18,720 nt of DNA from Euryarchaeota archaeon UBA175. Its GTDB lineage: Archaea > Thermoplasmatota > Poseidoniia > Poseidoniales > Thalassarchaeaceae. Position numbers and translations under genes: made by a program. How positions within the stretch are numbered: position 1 is the first letter of the stretch; each line of letters starts with the position of its first letter. Where the stretch lies: contig DAFD01000004.1 in assembly GCA_002497895.1 (NCBI GenBank), positions 1 through 18,720 on the forward strand, read 5' to 3'. This document shows, piece by piece, positions 1 through 6,662 of this stretch. Under the pieces are notes generated by a model. The model searched no databases. It had not been told where the DNA came from and saw only the letters and a list, made by a program, of their open reading frames with translations.

Positions 1-484
1 CGGAGCAGCCATCATGGCGAACAATCTCAAGTAATTTCATGATTGGAACCGGATTGAAGAAGTGCATCCCGATAACCCTGTCAGCACAGGTAGTGGCCTC
101 TGCGATTGTACTAATTGGGAGTCCCGAAGTATTCGTCGCAAGTATAGCGTGGGCCGGAGCCTTCGATACGAGATCACGGAAGATGCTCTGCTTCAATTCC
201 ATAATCTCAGGAACAGCCTCGATAACCAAGTCAGCTCCTGAAACGGCTTCAGCCATATCCGCGCATGCGCTTAGATTTCCTTTCCACTCTGCCTTCTGCT
301 CAGCAGTGGTCTTGCCACGAGCAATTCCCTTGTCCCAGAAGGAGTCGACAGCAGCCATCCCATTCGCTAATCCTTCAGGAAAAGCATCGAACAACCGAGT
401 CTCCCAACCTGTTTGGGCGCAGACTTGAGCAATTCCAGCGCCCATCGTACCGGCGCCGATTACGGCGACGGTACGAATGTCCAT
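1..484 (-). CDS. 3-hydroxyacyl-CoA dehydrogenase, N-terminal part (cut by window edge)
   Basis: The first 161 codons of a gene that runs off the left edge. The enzyme oxidises 3-hydroxyacyl-CoA to 3-ketoacyl-CoA with NAD+ in the cytoplasm, as in beta-oxidation and the late steps of phenylacetate degradation (PaaH family). Residues 5-17 form an NAD-binding Rossmann turn (VAVIGAGTMGAG). ATNTS (116-120) carries the expected catalytic serine, and HFFNPVP (141-147) is the family's HFFNP signature. The ATG at 484 lies 4 bases after the stop of the upstream 186-residue gene, so the two are almost certainly co-transcribed and perhaps translationally coupled. The C-terminal domain is outside the window, so I cannot tell whether it is a single-domain enzyme or a fusion. 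Family assignment is firm. The substrate is inferred only from the neighbouring BoxB-like oxygenase and hydratase. Confidence 0.93.
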   Translation of the reverse strand, partial: MDIRTVAVIGAGTMGAGIAQVCAQTGWETRLFDAFPEGLANGMAAVDSFWDKGIARGKTTAEQKAEWKGNLSACADMAEAVSGADLVIEAVPEIMELKQSIFRDLVSKAPAHAILATNTSGLPISTIAEATTCADRVIGMHFFNPVPIMKLLEIVRHDGCS

Positions 485-488
485 CGTT

Positions 489-1049
489 TCACTCCCTACC
501 ATATGCTGCTAGTGCAGCCTGAAACAGTCGCTGCCGAGGAACATCATGCTCCAAGAAGCAAGTGAAAGGAGCCACATCTTTGAGCAATTCAATCGCCGAG
601 ACATAAGCGCCGTAAATGAAGGGGTCAGCGACCTCAGTCGCTGGAATTTCAATTCCTAACTTAGCCAATCCCTTCCGCGTATCTTCGTCCCAAATCGCAT
701 AGGTATGTTGAGTGAAGTGGAGGTAGGAGGAGAGCCTGACTATGTCGGATCGAGCATTGGGAGTGAAGGAGTCAAGCAGCAGTGTGTCAGGGTAACGAAT
801 CGCATACATCGCGAGTTTCACTTCGCGCGTAGTCTCTTCTCGCCAATCGCGCTTGTCTAATCCCATCCATTCATCGACCATATCGAGCATGCCATTGGTG
901 TAAGGTCGATGCACTTTGTAGAGTAGCACTTCGTAGCCTTCAGCGTCTTGATCGGCCGAATGGTGGTGCTCGTGGAAGAGGTCGGTTAATCTGTCAAAAA
1001 ATGGCTTGCAGCGTTCCTTATCGAAGGCAAGAAGTGATAGATGTTGCAT
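489..1049 (-). CDS. Unrecognised 186-residue protein in the CoA-ester catabolism cluster
   Basis: I do not recognise this family. The open frame extends upstream to 1178, but that part overlaps the BoxB-like gene. The ATG at 1049 has a near-perfect ribosome site (GAGGTGATC) just before it, so I start there, giving 186 residues. It is soluble-looking, acidic and mostly helical, with no signal peptide or membrane segment. A histidine cluster HEHHH (26-30), close to an acidic stretch, could bind metal, but that is a guess. The gene sits 17 bases after the oxygenase stop and 4 bases before the dehydrogenase start. The tight packing suggests a role tied to that pathway, for example an accessory subunit or chaperone for the di-iron enzyme. 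Nothing in the sequence proves this. Confidence 0.8.
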   Translation of the reverse strand: MQHLSLLAFDKERCKPFFDRLTDLFHEHHHSADQDAEGYEVLLYKVHRPYTNGMLDMVDEWMGLDKRDWREETTREVKLAMYAIRYPDTLLLDSFTPNARSDIVRLSSYLHFTQHTYAIWDEDTRKGLAKLGIEIPATEVADPFIYGAYVSAIELLKDVAPFTCFLEHDVPRQRLFQAALAAYGRE

Positions 1050-1050
1050 G

Positions 1051-1060
1051 AGATCACCTC
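1051..1060 (-). promoter_or_regulatory. Strong ribosome binding site fixing the start at 1049
   Basis: On the minus strand this reads GAGGTGATCT, an almost complete match to the complement of an archaeal 16S rRNA 3' tail, one base before the ATG at 1049. It lies in the 17-base gap after the BoxB-like stop. It is the reason to reject the longer overlapping reading frame. Confidence 0.8.
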
Positions 1061-1066
1061 TGAGGC

Positions 1067-2209
1067 TCAGTCGCCCTTCCATTCGCGGTATTGAATCCAT
1101 TCTTCTTGCATGTATTCGTTCATCAGGCGTTCTTCGTCTGCATCGGTGGGAAGAACGTCGTCGAGGTAAGCCTGCCAATCATCGTCACTTCCTTCGAAGT
1201 CGTCGCCTTCAAGTGTGTAACGCTCTGCAGAGTATTTTCCGATTCCTCGATTGAATTTATCAGACGGAATAAACAACTCTGGCTCACCTTCCTTTCGAGC
1301 TTGACTAATTCTGCGCATCTCATCGCGAAGTTCCTGGAAATAGAGCTCACGGCTCGCTTCGTTGAGGTGAGCGCGGTCTGCATCATCGCTGGACTCGCGC
1401 TCATCATAGCGCCCCTTGATTCCGTAAACATAGGCCCACTGGGCGCTTGTCGAGTCGTCAGTTCCAAACAGGTCGAGACCAGTACTGACCCACTTGTTGA
1501 CGTATTTCTGGAGAAGAGCGCAGGGGATTACTCCCTGCTTGACGACTCTGCGTAGTCCATTGGCTCCGGTGCCGAGATGGAAGGATTCCTCCTTCAGCAT
1601 AGGCCCCATCGAGGCAGCGAGTGGCTGGAAAGAAGATGTGCTGAGCATCTTCAGTTGGTACTTACCGTCTCGGTCGATAAAGTGAGTGAAGCAGAAGAAG
1701 TCCAACCAGTGGTCAATCGGTGCGTTGAACGAACCTAGGATGCGAGTTCCTTCCTGCGCATTGCGCTCGAGCAACTTTGCTGCCTCGCGCACTCCGTGCT
1801 CGCCGAAGTAAGTGCAGAGAAGGTAAGCCATCTGCCATCCGTGGCGCTGTTCTTCGCACATGATTCGCAGGGCTGACTTGCGGTCATACTCTGTCGGGGC
1901 GGTCGCCAACAGGTGGTTCTGCTGCTCGACGCTGGCGAATTCTGTATCGCCCTGCACGCTGACCATCGAGATGATTGCATCACGGATGTTTTGCTGTGGA
2001 ATCTGCATTCGTCGCTGCCACTTGGGCATACCTTGGAAATCACCGAATTCGATCTGTGAACCAGCGGTGTCCCAGTCGAACTTGATGTCGAATCGGTAAT
2101 CACCCAGCCACGACGGGTCAAATCCGATTCGTGTCTGCCAATCGCTGAAATCTTGTATCCACGCCTCGAAGTTCGGGGAGTAGTCCTGTACGATCTCTGT
2201 ATCTGTCAT
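1067..2209 (-). CDS. BoxB/PaaA-like class I di-iron CoA-ester oxygenase (epoxidase)
   Basis: A 380-residue ferritin-fold oxygenase most like BoxB, the benzoyl-CoA 2,3-epoxidase oxygenase subunit, and more distantly PaaA of the phenylacetyl-CoA epoxidase. Such enzymes insert oxygen into an aromatic ring carried as a CoA thioester, using a di-iron centre and electrons from a separate reductase. The ligand pattern is complete: E90, E120-x2-H123, D179 (or D181), E208-x2-H211. Other BoxB-like stretches are FDPSWLGDYRFD (30-41) and FFCFTHFIDRDGKYQL (171-186). It is shorter than typical BoxB as I recall it (about 470) and longer than PaaA (about 310-330). I prefer the ATG at 2209. An upstream GTG (2248) and ATG (2245) in the same frame overlap an inverted repeat and would add 13 or 12 residues; neither start has a clear ribosome site. 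It follows the hydratase and precedes the 186-residue gene. The exact substrate is unknown. Confidence 0.82.
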   Translation of the reverse strand: MTDTEIVQDYSPNFEAWIQDFSDWQTRIGFDPSWLGDYRFDIKFDWDTAGSQIEFGDFQGMPKWQRRMQIPQQNIRDAIISMVSVQGDTEFASVEQQNHLLATAPTEYDRKSALRIMCEEQRHGWQMAYLLCTYFGEHGVREAAKLLERNAQEGTRILGSFNAPIDHWLDFFCFTHFIDRDGKYQLKMLSTSSFQPLAASMGPMLKEESFHLGTGANGLRRVVKQGVIPCALLQKYVNKWVSTGLDLFGTDDSTSAQWAYVYGIKGRYDERESSDDADRAHLNEASRELYFQELRDEMRRISQARKEGEPELFIPSDKFNRGIGKYSAERYTLEGDDFEGSDDDWQAYLDDVLPTDADEERLMNEYMQEEWIQYREWKGD

Positions 2210-2246
2210 GAGGTGGGGCAGAAGGGACCTGTATTTCAACCACATC

Positions 2247-2267
2247 ACCGAAGACGTAGTCTTCGGT
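2247..2267 (-). repeat. Perfect inverted repeat with TAC loop between hydratase and oxygenase genes
   Basis: Nine-base arms (ACCGAAGAC on the minus strand and its exact complement) flank a TAC loop in the 83-base gap between the hydratase stop and the preferred oxygenase start. It overlaps possible upstream starts of the oxygenase gene. It could be an mRNA hairpin acting as a partial terminator, a stability element or a processing site. Similar TAC-loop repeats occur at 3158-3170, 17309-17325 and 18695-18713. Confidence 0.75.
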
Positions 2268-2292
2268 CGCCCGAAATTTTTGGATGATAAGT

Positions 2293-3150
2293 TCAGTTAC
2301 CTTCGAAGCGAGGGGTGCGGCGCTCGACGTAAGCGGCGATTCCTTCCTTCGCGTCAGCGCTGTTGAACAGAGCCGCTTGCAACTCGCGCTCAAGCGCAAG
2401 GTGATACTCGAAAGGCATCTCAGGTCCTGATTGGACTGAGCGCTTGATGTTACCAACTGCCATAGTAGCCTTGTATGGTAAGCAGAACTGGCTGGCGTAG
2501 TCGAGAATATCCTGCCGGAAATCGTCTAGTGATCCATCCCAGACGTCGTTGAAGAGGTCGATTTCCTTAGCCTTCTCGAAGGCCATCAGCTCGCCGCTGA
2601 CCATGTATTCGAGAGCACGCGACTTGCCGATGAGGCGAGTTAGTCGCGCAGTGCCGCCTGTTCCTGCAAGCACACCGAGGTTAATTTCAGGAAGTCCACA
2701 CTTGCCTGCATCCTTGCGAGCGATGCGAATGTCGCAGGCCATTGCGATCTCAAGTCCGCCGCCGACAGCGTGACCATTGATTGCACAAATGACGAGCTTC
2801 GGAGTCTGCTCGAGGCGGCTCAGAGTCTCGTTAGCGTGAAGGCAGAAATTGTACTTGAATCCCGGCGTGACCGAGTTCAACATCTGGATGCTTGCACCGG
2901 CAGAGAAGAACTTGTGTCCATTGCCGGTGAAGACGATGACGCTGACGTCGTCATCAAAGCGAGCCTTGACGACAGCGGTATCGATGTCTCGCATCATTTC
3001 GTGTGTGTATGTGTTCGGGCCGACTTCGTCGCCCTCAAGTGGAGCGCCCGCCGAATTCGAAGCAAGTTCGATGATGGCGATTCCGTTTTCTGTGACTCCG
3101 TAGTTTACCAAGCGGTTTGGCATTGGTTCGAGTTCAGGCCATGAGGTCAT
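2293..3150 (-). CDS. Enoyl-CoA hydratase/isomerase (crotonase family)
   Basis: A 285-residue crotonase that adds water to, or isomerises, the double bond of an enoyl-CoA. Both oxyanion-hole segments are present (FSAGASI 82-88 and GHAVGGG 126-132). Both glutamates used by hydratases are in place: E134 in GGGLE and E155 in LPEINLGV. An active hydratase is therefore more likely than a lyase or isomerase variant. AGTGGTARLTRLIGKSRA (162-179) is typical of the family. I start at the ATG at 3150. The frame stays open to 3207 but would have to run through the small inverted repeat at 3158-3170. No ribosome site is obvious. With the di-iron oxygenase and the 3-hydroxyacyl-CoA dehydrogenase downstream it forms an epoxidation/hydration/oxidation series like the paa or box pathways. 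The precise step it serves is inferred. Confidence 0.92.
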   Translation of the reverse strand: MTSWPELEPMPNRLVNYGVTENGIAIIELASNSAGAPLEGDEVGPNTYTHEMMRDIDTAVVKARFDDDVSVIVFTGNGHKFFSAGASIQMLNSVTPGFKYNFCLHANETLSRLEQTPKLVICAINGHAVGGGLEIAMACDIRIARKDAGKCGLPEINLGVLAGTGGTARLTRLIGKSRALEYMVSGELMAFEKAKEIDLFNDVWDGSLDDFRQDILDYASQFCLPYKATMAVGNIKRSVQSGPEMPFEYHLALERELQAALFNSADAKEGIAAYVERRTPRFEGN

Positions 3151-3157
3151 GGCGCTT

Positions 3158-3170
3158 CGACCGTAGGTCG
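3158..3170 (-). repeat. Short inverted repeat with TAC loop upstream of the hydratase start
   Basis: Five-base arms (CGACC/GGTCG) around TAC, read on the minus strand, end 8 bases before the hydratase ATG. It has the same loop and C-G closing pair as the longer repeats at 2247-2267, 17309-17325 and 18695-18713. The stem is short, so chance cannot be excluded. Confidence 0.45.
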
Positions 3171-3213
3171 GATTATGAATCAAACGGGTAACGCTTGGAG
3201 ACTCCAAACTCGC

Positions 3214-4437
3214 TCAAGCGTCGTTTTCAGAGAAGGAAGTATGACCTCCTCCTCGCTGGTGGGACTTCCACTGAACCCCTATTTCTTCGGCCCGTGGGCT
3301 TGCTTCCCAGACATCTCTTGAGAGAGCTTTTCGGAACGGCATGCGAGAGACCATTCGACCGTCTGCGAGTTGTTTTCGGCGGAGCATGCCGATTTTGACG
3401 ATGGGCCATAATGCTCGGCGAAATAGTCCAGGTTGGTAGACCCATTTCATGAAGGCGAGCCCATCTCCTTTGCGAGCTTGGTCACGCATCCAATAGCGTG
3501 CGACCATCTTGAATCCACGATCACCAATTCGGTTCATCAAAAATCGGTTTATAGCGCTCGCTCGAATAAGTGGAATCAAACGATTGCGGACTTGTTTCTC
3601 GTAATCATTCGAGCCCACAATCGAGTTGGCGGCCATCACTCCACTAGTGATTGCATAACGCATCCCAAAGCCCCACATGAAGTCCTGCAAACCGCCGGCT
3701 TCACCGACATAATGCCTGTCTTCGTGGATGTAGCGATCGGGTAGTGAGAAGTCACCTTTTCCGCCGACGCGTTTTATCGGCTGGCGGTTGAGTTCGTAGT
3801 GTTCCTCATACCATGCGATTGTCTCGTTGAGGTATCTGCTGGATTTCTTTTGCTGACGCCAGAGGCAGGTGCAGATGAGACCTATTCCATCAATGATTAT
3901 CAGGTAGGAATAGGCTCCAGGAGCGAGTTTGTCGTTGAGTTGGAAAGCGACGTGGTTGGGGTGGTCGGTATGAAAAATCTCTCCGAAGGCAACAGCACTG
4001 GATTCCTTTGGCCCAGCAGCGATTATGTCGCATTCACTGGGGTCCTTGCGCGTCTCATAGTGGATATTTGCACCAGCAGCAAGGGCCATTCGCTTGAATC
4101 CTTGATCGATGCAATGTTCGTCGGTTCCACGCTCGACGACTCTGAATGCAACTCCATTGGTTACTGGATTACTGATTTCGTCATCTGGGTGGATGAGGTC
4201 GATGATGCTGAATGCATCCGACTTGAATTCGTCAGGATCCAAACCCCATCCACGCATCTCGTCGAAGAAGTCGGTATCACTGGTCCAATTCTCAATACCT
4301 TGGAAATCGCCGTCGAAGCGCGCGCCTGAGTCCTTACGAATCTCGTGCACATGGACCTCGTACCCTTGATGCGCAAGTATGGTCGCAGCCGAGAGCCCCG
4401 AAAGTCCAGCCCCGAGGATGTCAATGCGGCGGGTCAC
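3214..4437 (-). CDS. FAD-dependent oxidoreductase, geranylgeranyl-reductase-like
   Basis: A 407-residue flavoprotein. The N-terminal FAD-binding turn (ILGAGLSGLSAA, 7-18) and acidic residue E32 match the group that includes geranylgeranyl reductases. The second FAD motif, VGEAGGLQDFMWGFG (244-258), corresponds to the GDAAG...GEGI segment of that family. Geranylgeranyl reductases saturate double bonds in archaeal lipid chains. Other members act on aromatic or CoA-linked substrates, so the reaction cannot be fixed here. The start is taken as the GTG at 4437 because the FAD motif begins right after it. The longer frame (to 4803) would overlap divergent moaE and its extra residues look random. 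The gene lies 63 bases before the hydratase on the same strand, so it may belong to the CoA-ester operon or simply precede it. Confidence 0.78.
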   Translation of the reverse strand: MTRRIDILGAGLSGLSAATILAHQGYEVHVHEIRKDSGARFDGDFQGIENWTSDTDFFDEMRGWGLDPDEFKSDAFSIIDLIHPDDEISNPVTNGVAFRVVERGTDEHCIDQGFKRMALAAGANIHYETRKDPSECDIIAAGPKESSAVAFGEIFHTDHPNHVAFQLNDKLAPGAYSYLIIIDGIGLICTCLWRQQKKSSRYLNETIAWYEEHYELNRQPIKRVGGKGDFSLPDRYIHEDRHYVGEAGGLQDFMWGFGMRYAITSGVMAANSIVGSNDYEKQVRNRLIPLIRASAINRFLMNRIGDRGFKMVARYWMRDQARKGDGLAFMKWVYQPGLFRRALWPIVKIGMLRRKQLADGRMVSRMPFRKALSRDVWEASPRAEEIGVQWKSHQRGGGHTSFSENDA

Positions 4438-4516
4438 GTCGCGTCGACCCTGATGCCGTGTTTGAATGGTTCCTTGTCTGGCGAGGCATTGAAGCGCTGA
4501 GAGGGGATGGGGCTTC

Positions 4517-4939
4517 ATGCCTCGAGTCGTGGTTCGCGTCGAGTCCGAGAAACTCGAACCTGAGAATCTTCGAGGGCTGGTCGACCTACAGGGCTGTGGT
4601 AGCGTGGTATCCTTCGTTGGTCTGACTAGGGGTGTGGACGACGACGTCGAGGTTGAGAGACTGGAATTCGACGCCTGGGAGGAGAAGCTTCCGTCAGTGC
4701 TCAACCGATTGGCATTCGACGCGGTTGAGCGTTTTGGCGTCTCATCGGTGGTAATTGCGCATCGTACAGGTGTAGTATTACCCGCCGAACCAATCGTTTG
4801 CATTCACGTTGGAAGCCCACATCGAGCTGAGGGCTTTGAGGCCTGTTCTTGGCTCATAAGTGAACTCAAGGCGCAAGCGCCGTTATGGAAGAAGGAAGTT
4901 CGAGCCGACGGTGAGTTATGGAAGGCTGGACTAGGCTGA
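4517..4939 (+). CDS. moaE: Molybdopterin synthase catalytic subunit MoaE
   Basis: MoaE is the large subunit of molybdopterin synthase. It transfers two sulfurs from MoaD thiocarboxylate to cyclic pyranopterin monophosphate to make molybdopterin. At 140 residues it is a normal length. Conserved blocks are GCGSVVSFVGLTR (26-38), AHRTG (81-85), PHRAEGFEA (101-109) and the catalytic lysine block APLWKKE (121-127). The start at 4517 follows a purine-rich stretch (GAGAGGGGATGGGG). It diverges from the flavoprotein at 4437, leaving a 79-base shared promoter region. moaC lies 1.7 kb downstream on the same strand, with two minus-strand genes between. No moaD, moaA or moaB is visible here. Confidence 0.93.
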   Translation: MPRVVVRVESEKLEPENLRGLVDLQGCGSVVSFVGLTRGVDDDVEVERLEFDAWEEKLPSVLNRLAFDAVERFGVSSVVIAHRTGVVLPAEPIVCIHVGSPHRAEGFEACSWLISELKAQAPLWKKEVRADGELWKAGLG

Positions 4940-4956
4940 GTGATTCGACTGCTCAT

Positions 4957-6294
4957 TCATCGCATCGAAGCGGCGATGTCGTTTACAGCATGAGGCACAT
5001 TTGAGGCGATTCCCTCGACCATCATCCAGCCGTGACCCTTGACTCCGTCGCCAACACAGCGGATGCCTTCAACTCCGACATCCATCGGCAGTTCGGCACC
5101 TTGCGGTGCGCGATTACACGGCCAGTTCCGATGATATGTATGGACGCAGATTTCCTCGCCATGATCGGCGAGCCAAGGGATTGACTCGTAGAGGTCCTCG
5201 CGCCCTTTGCTAATCTCGGATTTGACCGAGGCGTCGGGTACGAATTGGTGAGTGATCATCAGATGCTTTCCTTCAGGCGCGAGGGTCGGGTCGGAGAAGG
5301 TTGGAATGACAAAGCCTCCGACCCGCTCAAGATTAGGCAACATTGTCACCCCGCTACTACGTACCGGAATGTCATCGTCGAGCGCGAAGCAGAACCCGAT
5401 TCCACCCACTGCTTGAGTGTTTTTGACCTGCTCTCGCACGCTGTCGGCCACTTCGAAATCGTCTGATAGCGCCTTCAGCAAATTTGGGTGGCCGCCATTG
5501 TGAATGATTGAATCCGCGCCGACCCAACTTGCTTCATCCCGGCCACGTCGTCGCACTCCGACGCAGAATCGGTGCTCTTTCGTCGATTCCTCCGCAGTTC
5601 CCGGAAGAATCTCAGTCACTTCATGACTCAATTTGACGCGCGCACCATTCTCCCGAAGGTCCGCGCGCAATCCATCGATTACACCCTTACATCCTCCCTT
5701 CGGAATGTGCGGCCGATCTGACCAGAAGGAATTCTGCAATATCCGAACCACAGTCGAGGCCGGCATCTGATCGAAGCGCAGACTCACAGCAAAATTCGAG
5801 AAAGCATCGAGAAAATCGATGAACTCGTCGCTGAACCTCCTCTGAAGCCAAGTCCGTCCATCTACGGTTTCGTCTCCCCATGCTTGCTTGGCACCCTTGG
5901 CAAGAAGTCTTGGAAGATTGATTGCATCCTTTGCAGAGAACCACGGCAATAACCCATAAGCGGAGTTTGCGGACTGAAAATTTCCATCTTTTATTCGACA
6001 CGCAAAGTGGCTGGTAGGTAGGAATTCTACTCCATGACGACCGAGGTCTAACCCACCTTTCGAACGAGGGCCAAGTATCAGGTCTGAGAACGGTCCTTTG
6101 CGTCCGTGCGGAATCATGTGGACCGCACCAGTGGGAATCTGATATCCGTCGTGATCATGTTGTGTGAATCGACCACCTGCAAAGGACATCCGCTCGTAAA
6201 CAGTGACGTCGAAGTCACCCGTTTGGGCAAGCCGAGCAGCGGAGCCAAGCCCACCGACTCCAGCTCCGACAACGAGTGCCTTCGGCTTTCCCAT
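4957..6294 (-). CDS. Phytoene-desaturase-like (CrtI family) FAD oxidoreductase
   Basis: A 445-residue NAD(P)/FAD-dependent amine-oxidase-fold protein. It has an N-terminal dinucleotide motif (VVGAGVGGLGSAARL, 8-22), the YERMSFAGGRF block (33-43) of CrtI/polyprenoid oxidoreductases, and a C-terminal FAD segment (IRCVGDGVKGHGWMMVEGIA). Family members desaturate, isomerise or saturate carotenoid and other isoprenoid chains. A strong ribosome site, GGTGATC (6306-6300 on the minus strand), sits just before the ATG at 6294. It overlaps the end of the ferredoxin gene's message, 14 bases after that stop. Tight pairing with a 2[4Fe-4S] ferredoxin suggests a ferredoxin-dependent redox reaction, possibly hydrogenation of an isoprenoid lipid, but the direction and substrate are inference. 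It converges with moaE, 17 bases apart. Confidence 0.82.
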   Translation of the reverse strand: MGKPKALVVGAGVGGLGSAARLAQTGDFDVTVYERMSFAGGRFTQHDHDGYQIPTGAVHMIPHGRKGPFSDLILGPRSKGGLDLGRHGVEFLPTSHFACRIKDGNFQSANSAYGLLPWFSAKDAINLPRLLAKGAKQAWGDETVDGRTWLQRRFSDEFIDFLDAFSNFAVSLRFDQMPASTVVRILQNSFWSDRPHIPKGGCKGVIDGLRADLRENGARVKLSHEVTEILPGTAEESTKEHRFCVGVRRRGRDEASWVGADSIIHNGGHPNLLKALSDDFEVADSVREQVKNTQAVGGIGFCFALDDDIPVRSSGVTMLPNLERVGGFVIPTFSDPTLAPEGKHLMITHQFVPDASVKSEISKGREDLYESIPWLADHGEEICVHTYHRNWPCNRAPQGAELPMDVGVEGIRCVGDGVKGHGWMMVEGIASNVPHAVNDIAASMR

Positions 6295-6308
6295 TCATAG
6301 ATCACCAC

Positions 6309-6569
6309 TCAGGCGTAGACCAGAGCCCCAGTTGGGCACCAGAGAAGACAGCGAAGGCAATCAGTGCAATTTTTTTCAATGACCTCGCATAATCCTTCGA
6401 CGATGAGGGCATCGTCTTGGCAAGCCATTAGACAATAGGAACATCCGACGCACAAGTCGTTGATGACCTGCAGTTTCTTGCCCTCTTCACTTGGCCTGTC
6501 ATGGTCGACCCCCGACTCGAGTTGTGGAACTACCCCTGGAGTAGCCTTGTCGCGGAATGCCTCTGCCAC
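6309..6569 (-). CDS. Small 2[4Fe-4S] ferredoxin
   Basis: An 86-residue electron carrier with two classic cluster motifs: C40-x2-C43-x2-C46-x3-C50 and C68-x2-C71-x2-C74-x3-C78. The residue after the fourth cysteine is proline in the second motif as usual, but glutamine (Q51) in the first. About 35 residues precede the first cluster, longer than in minimal bacterial ferredoxins and without any recognisable domain. The start is a GTG at 6569; no in-frame ATG exists before the first cluster. An A/T-rich element (AAATACTAG on the minus strand, around 6590-6598) could be its TATA box, which would imply a very short or absent leader. It is the first gene of a two-gene unit with the CrtI-like flavoprotein, to which it probably donates or from which it accepts electrons. 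Confidence 0.93.
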   Translation of the reverse strand: MAEAFRDKATPGVVPQLESGVDHDRPSEEGKKLQVINDLCVGCSYCLMACQDDALIVEGLCEVIEKNCTDCLRCLLWCPTGALVYA

Positions 6570-6662
6570 GGTTTGTAGTAATCAATCTAGTATTTCAGAA
6601 CCACGTTCCTCTTCCGAGTCTCTGATTAGGGATACACACCTCCGCCATCCTGAGGCAGAGGG

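Noticed and set aside
39..428. Plus-strand open frame of 129 codons
   Set aside because: It is antisense to the clear 3-hydroxyacyl-CoA dehydrogenase fragment, whose motifs prove the minus strand is coding.
489..1178. Longer 229-residue version of the 186-residue protein
   Set aside because: The extra 43 residues are arginine-rich out-of-frame translation of the oxygenase gene, and a strong ribosome site points to the ATG at 1049.
4438..4803. N-terminal extension of the geranylgeranyl-reductase-like protein
   Set aside because: It would overlap most of moaE on the other strand. The extension is low-complexity serine/threonine/arginine sequence, and the FAD motif begins right after the GTG at 4437.
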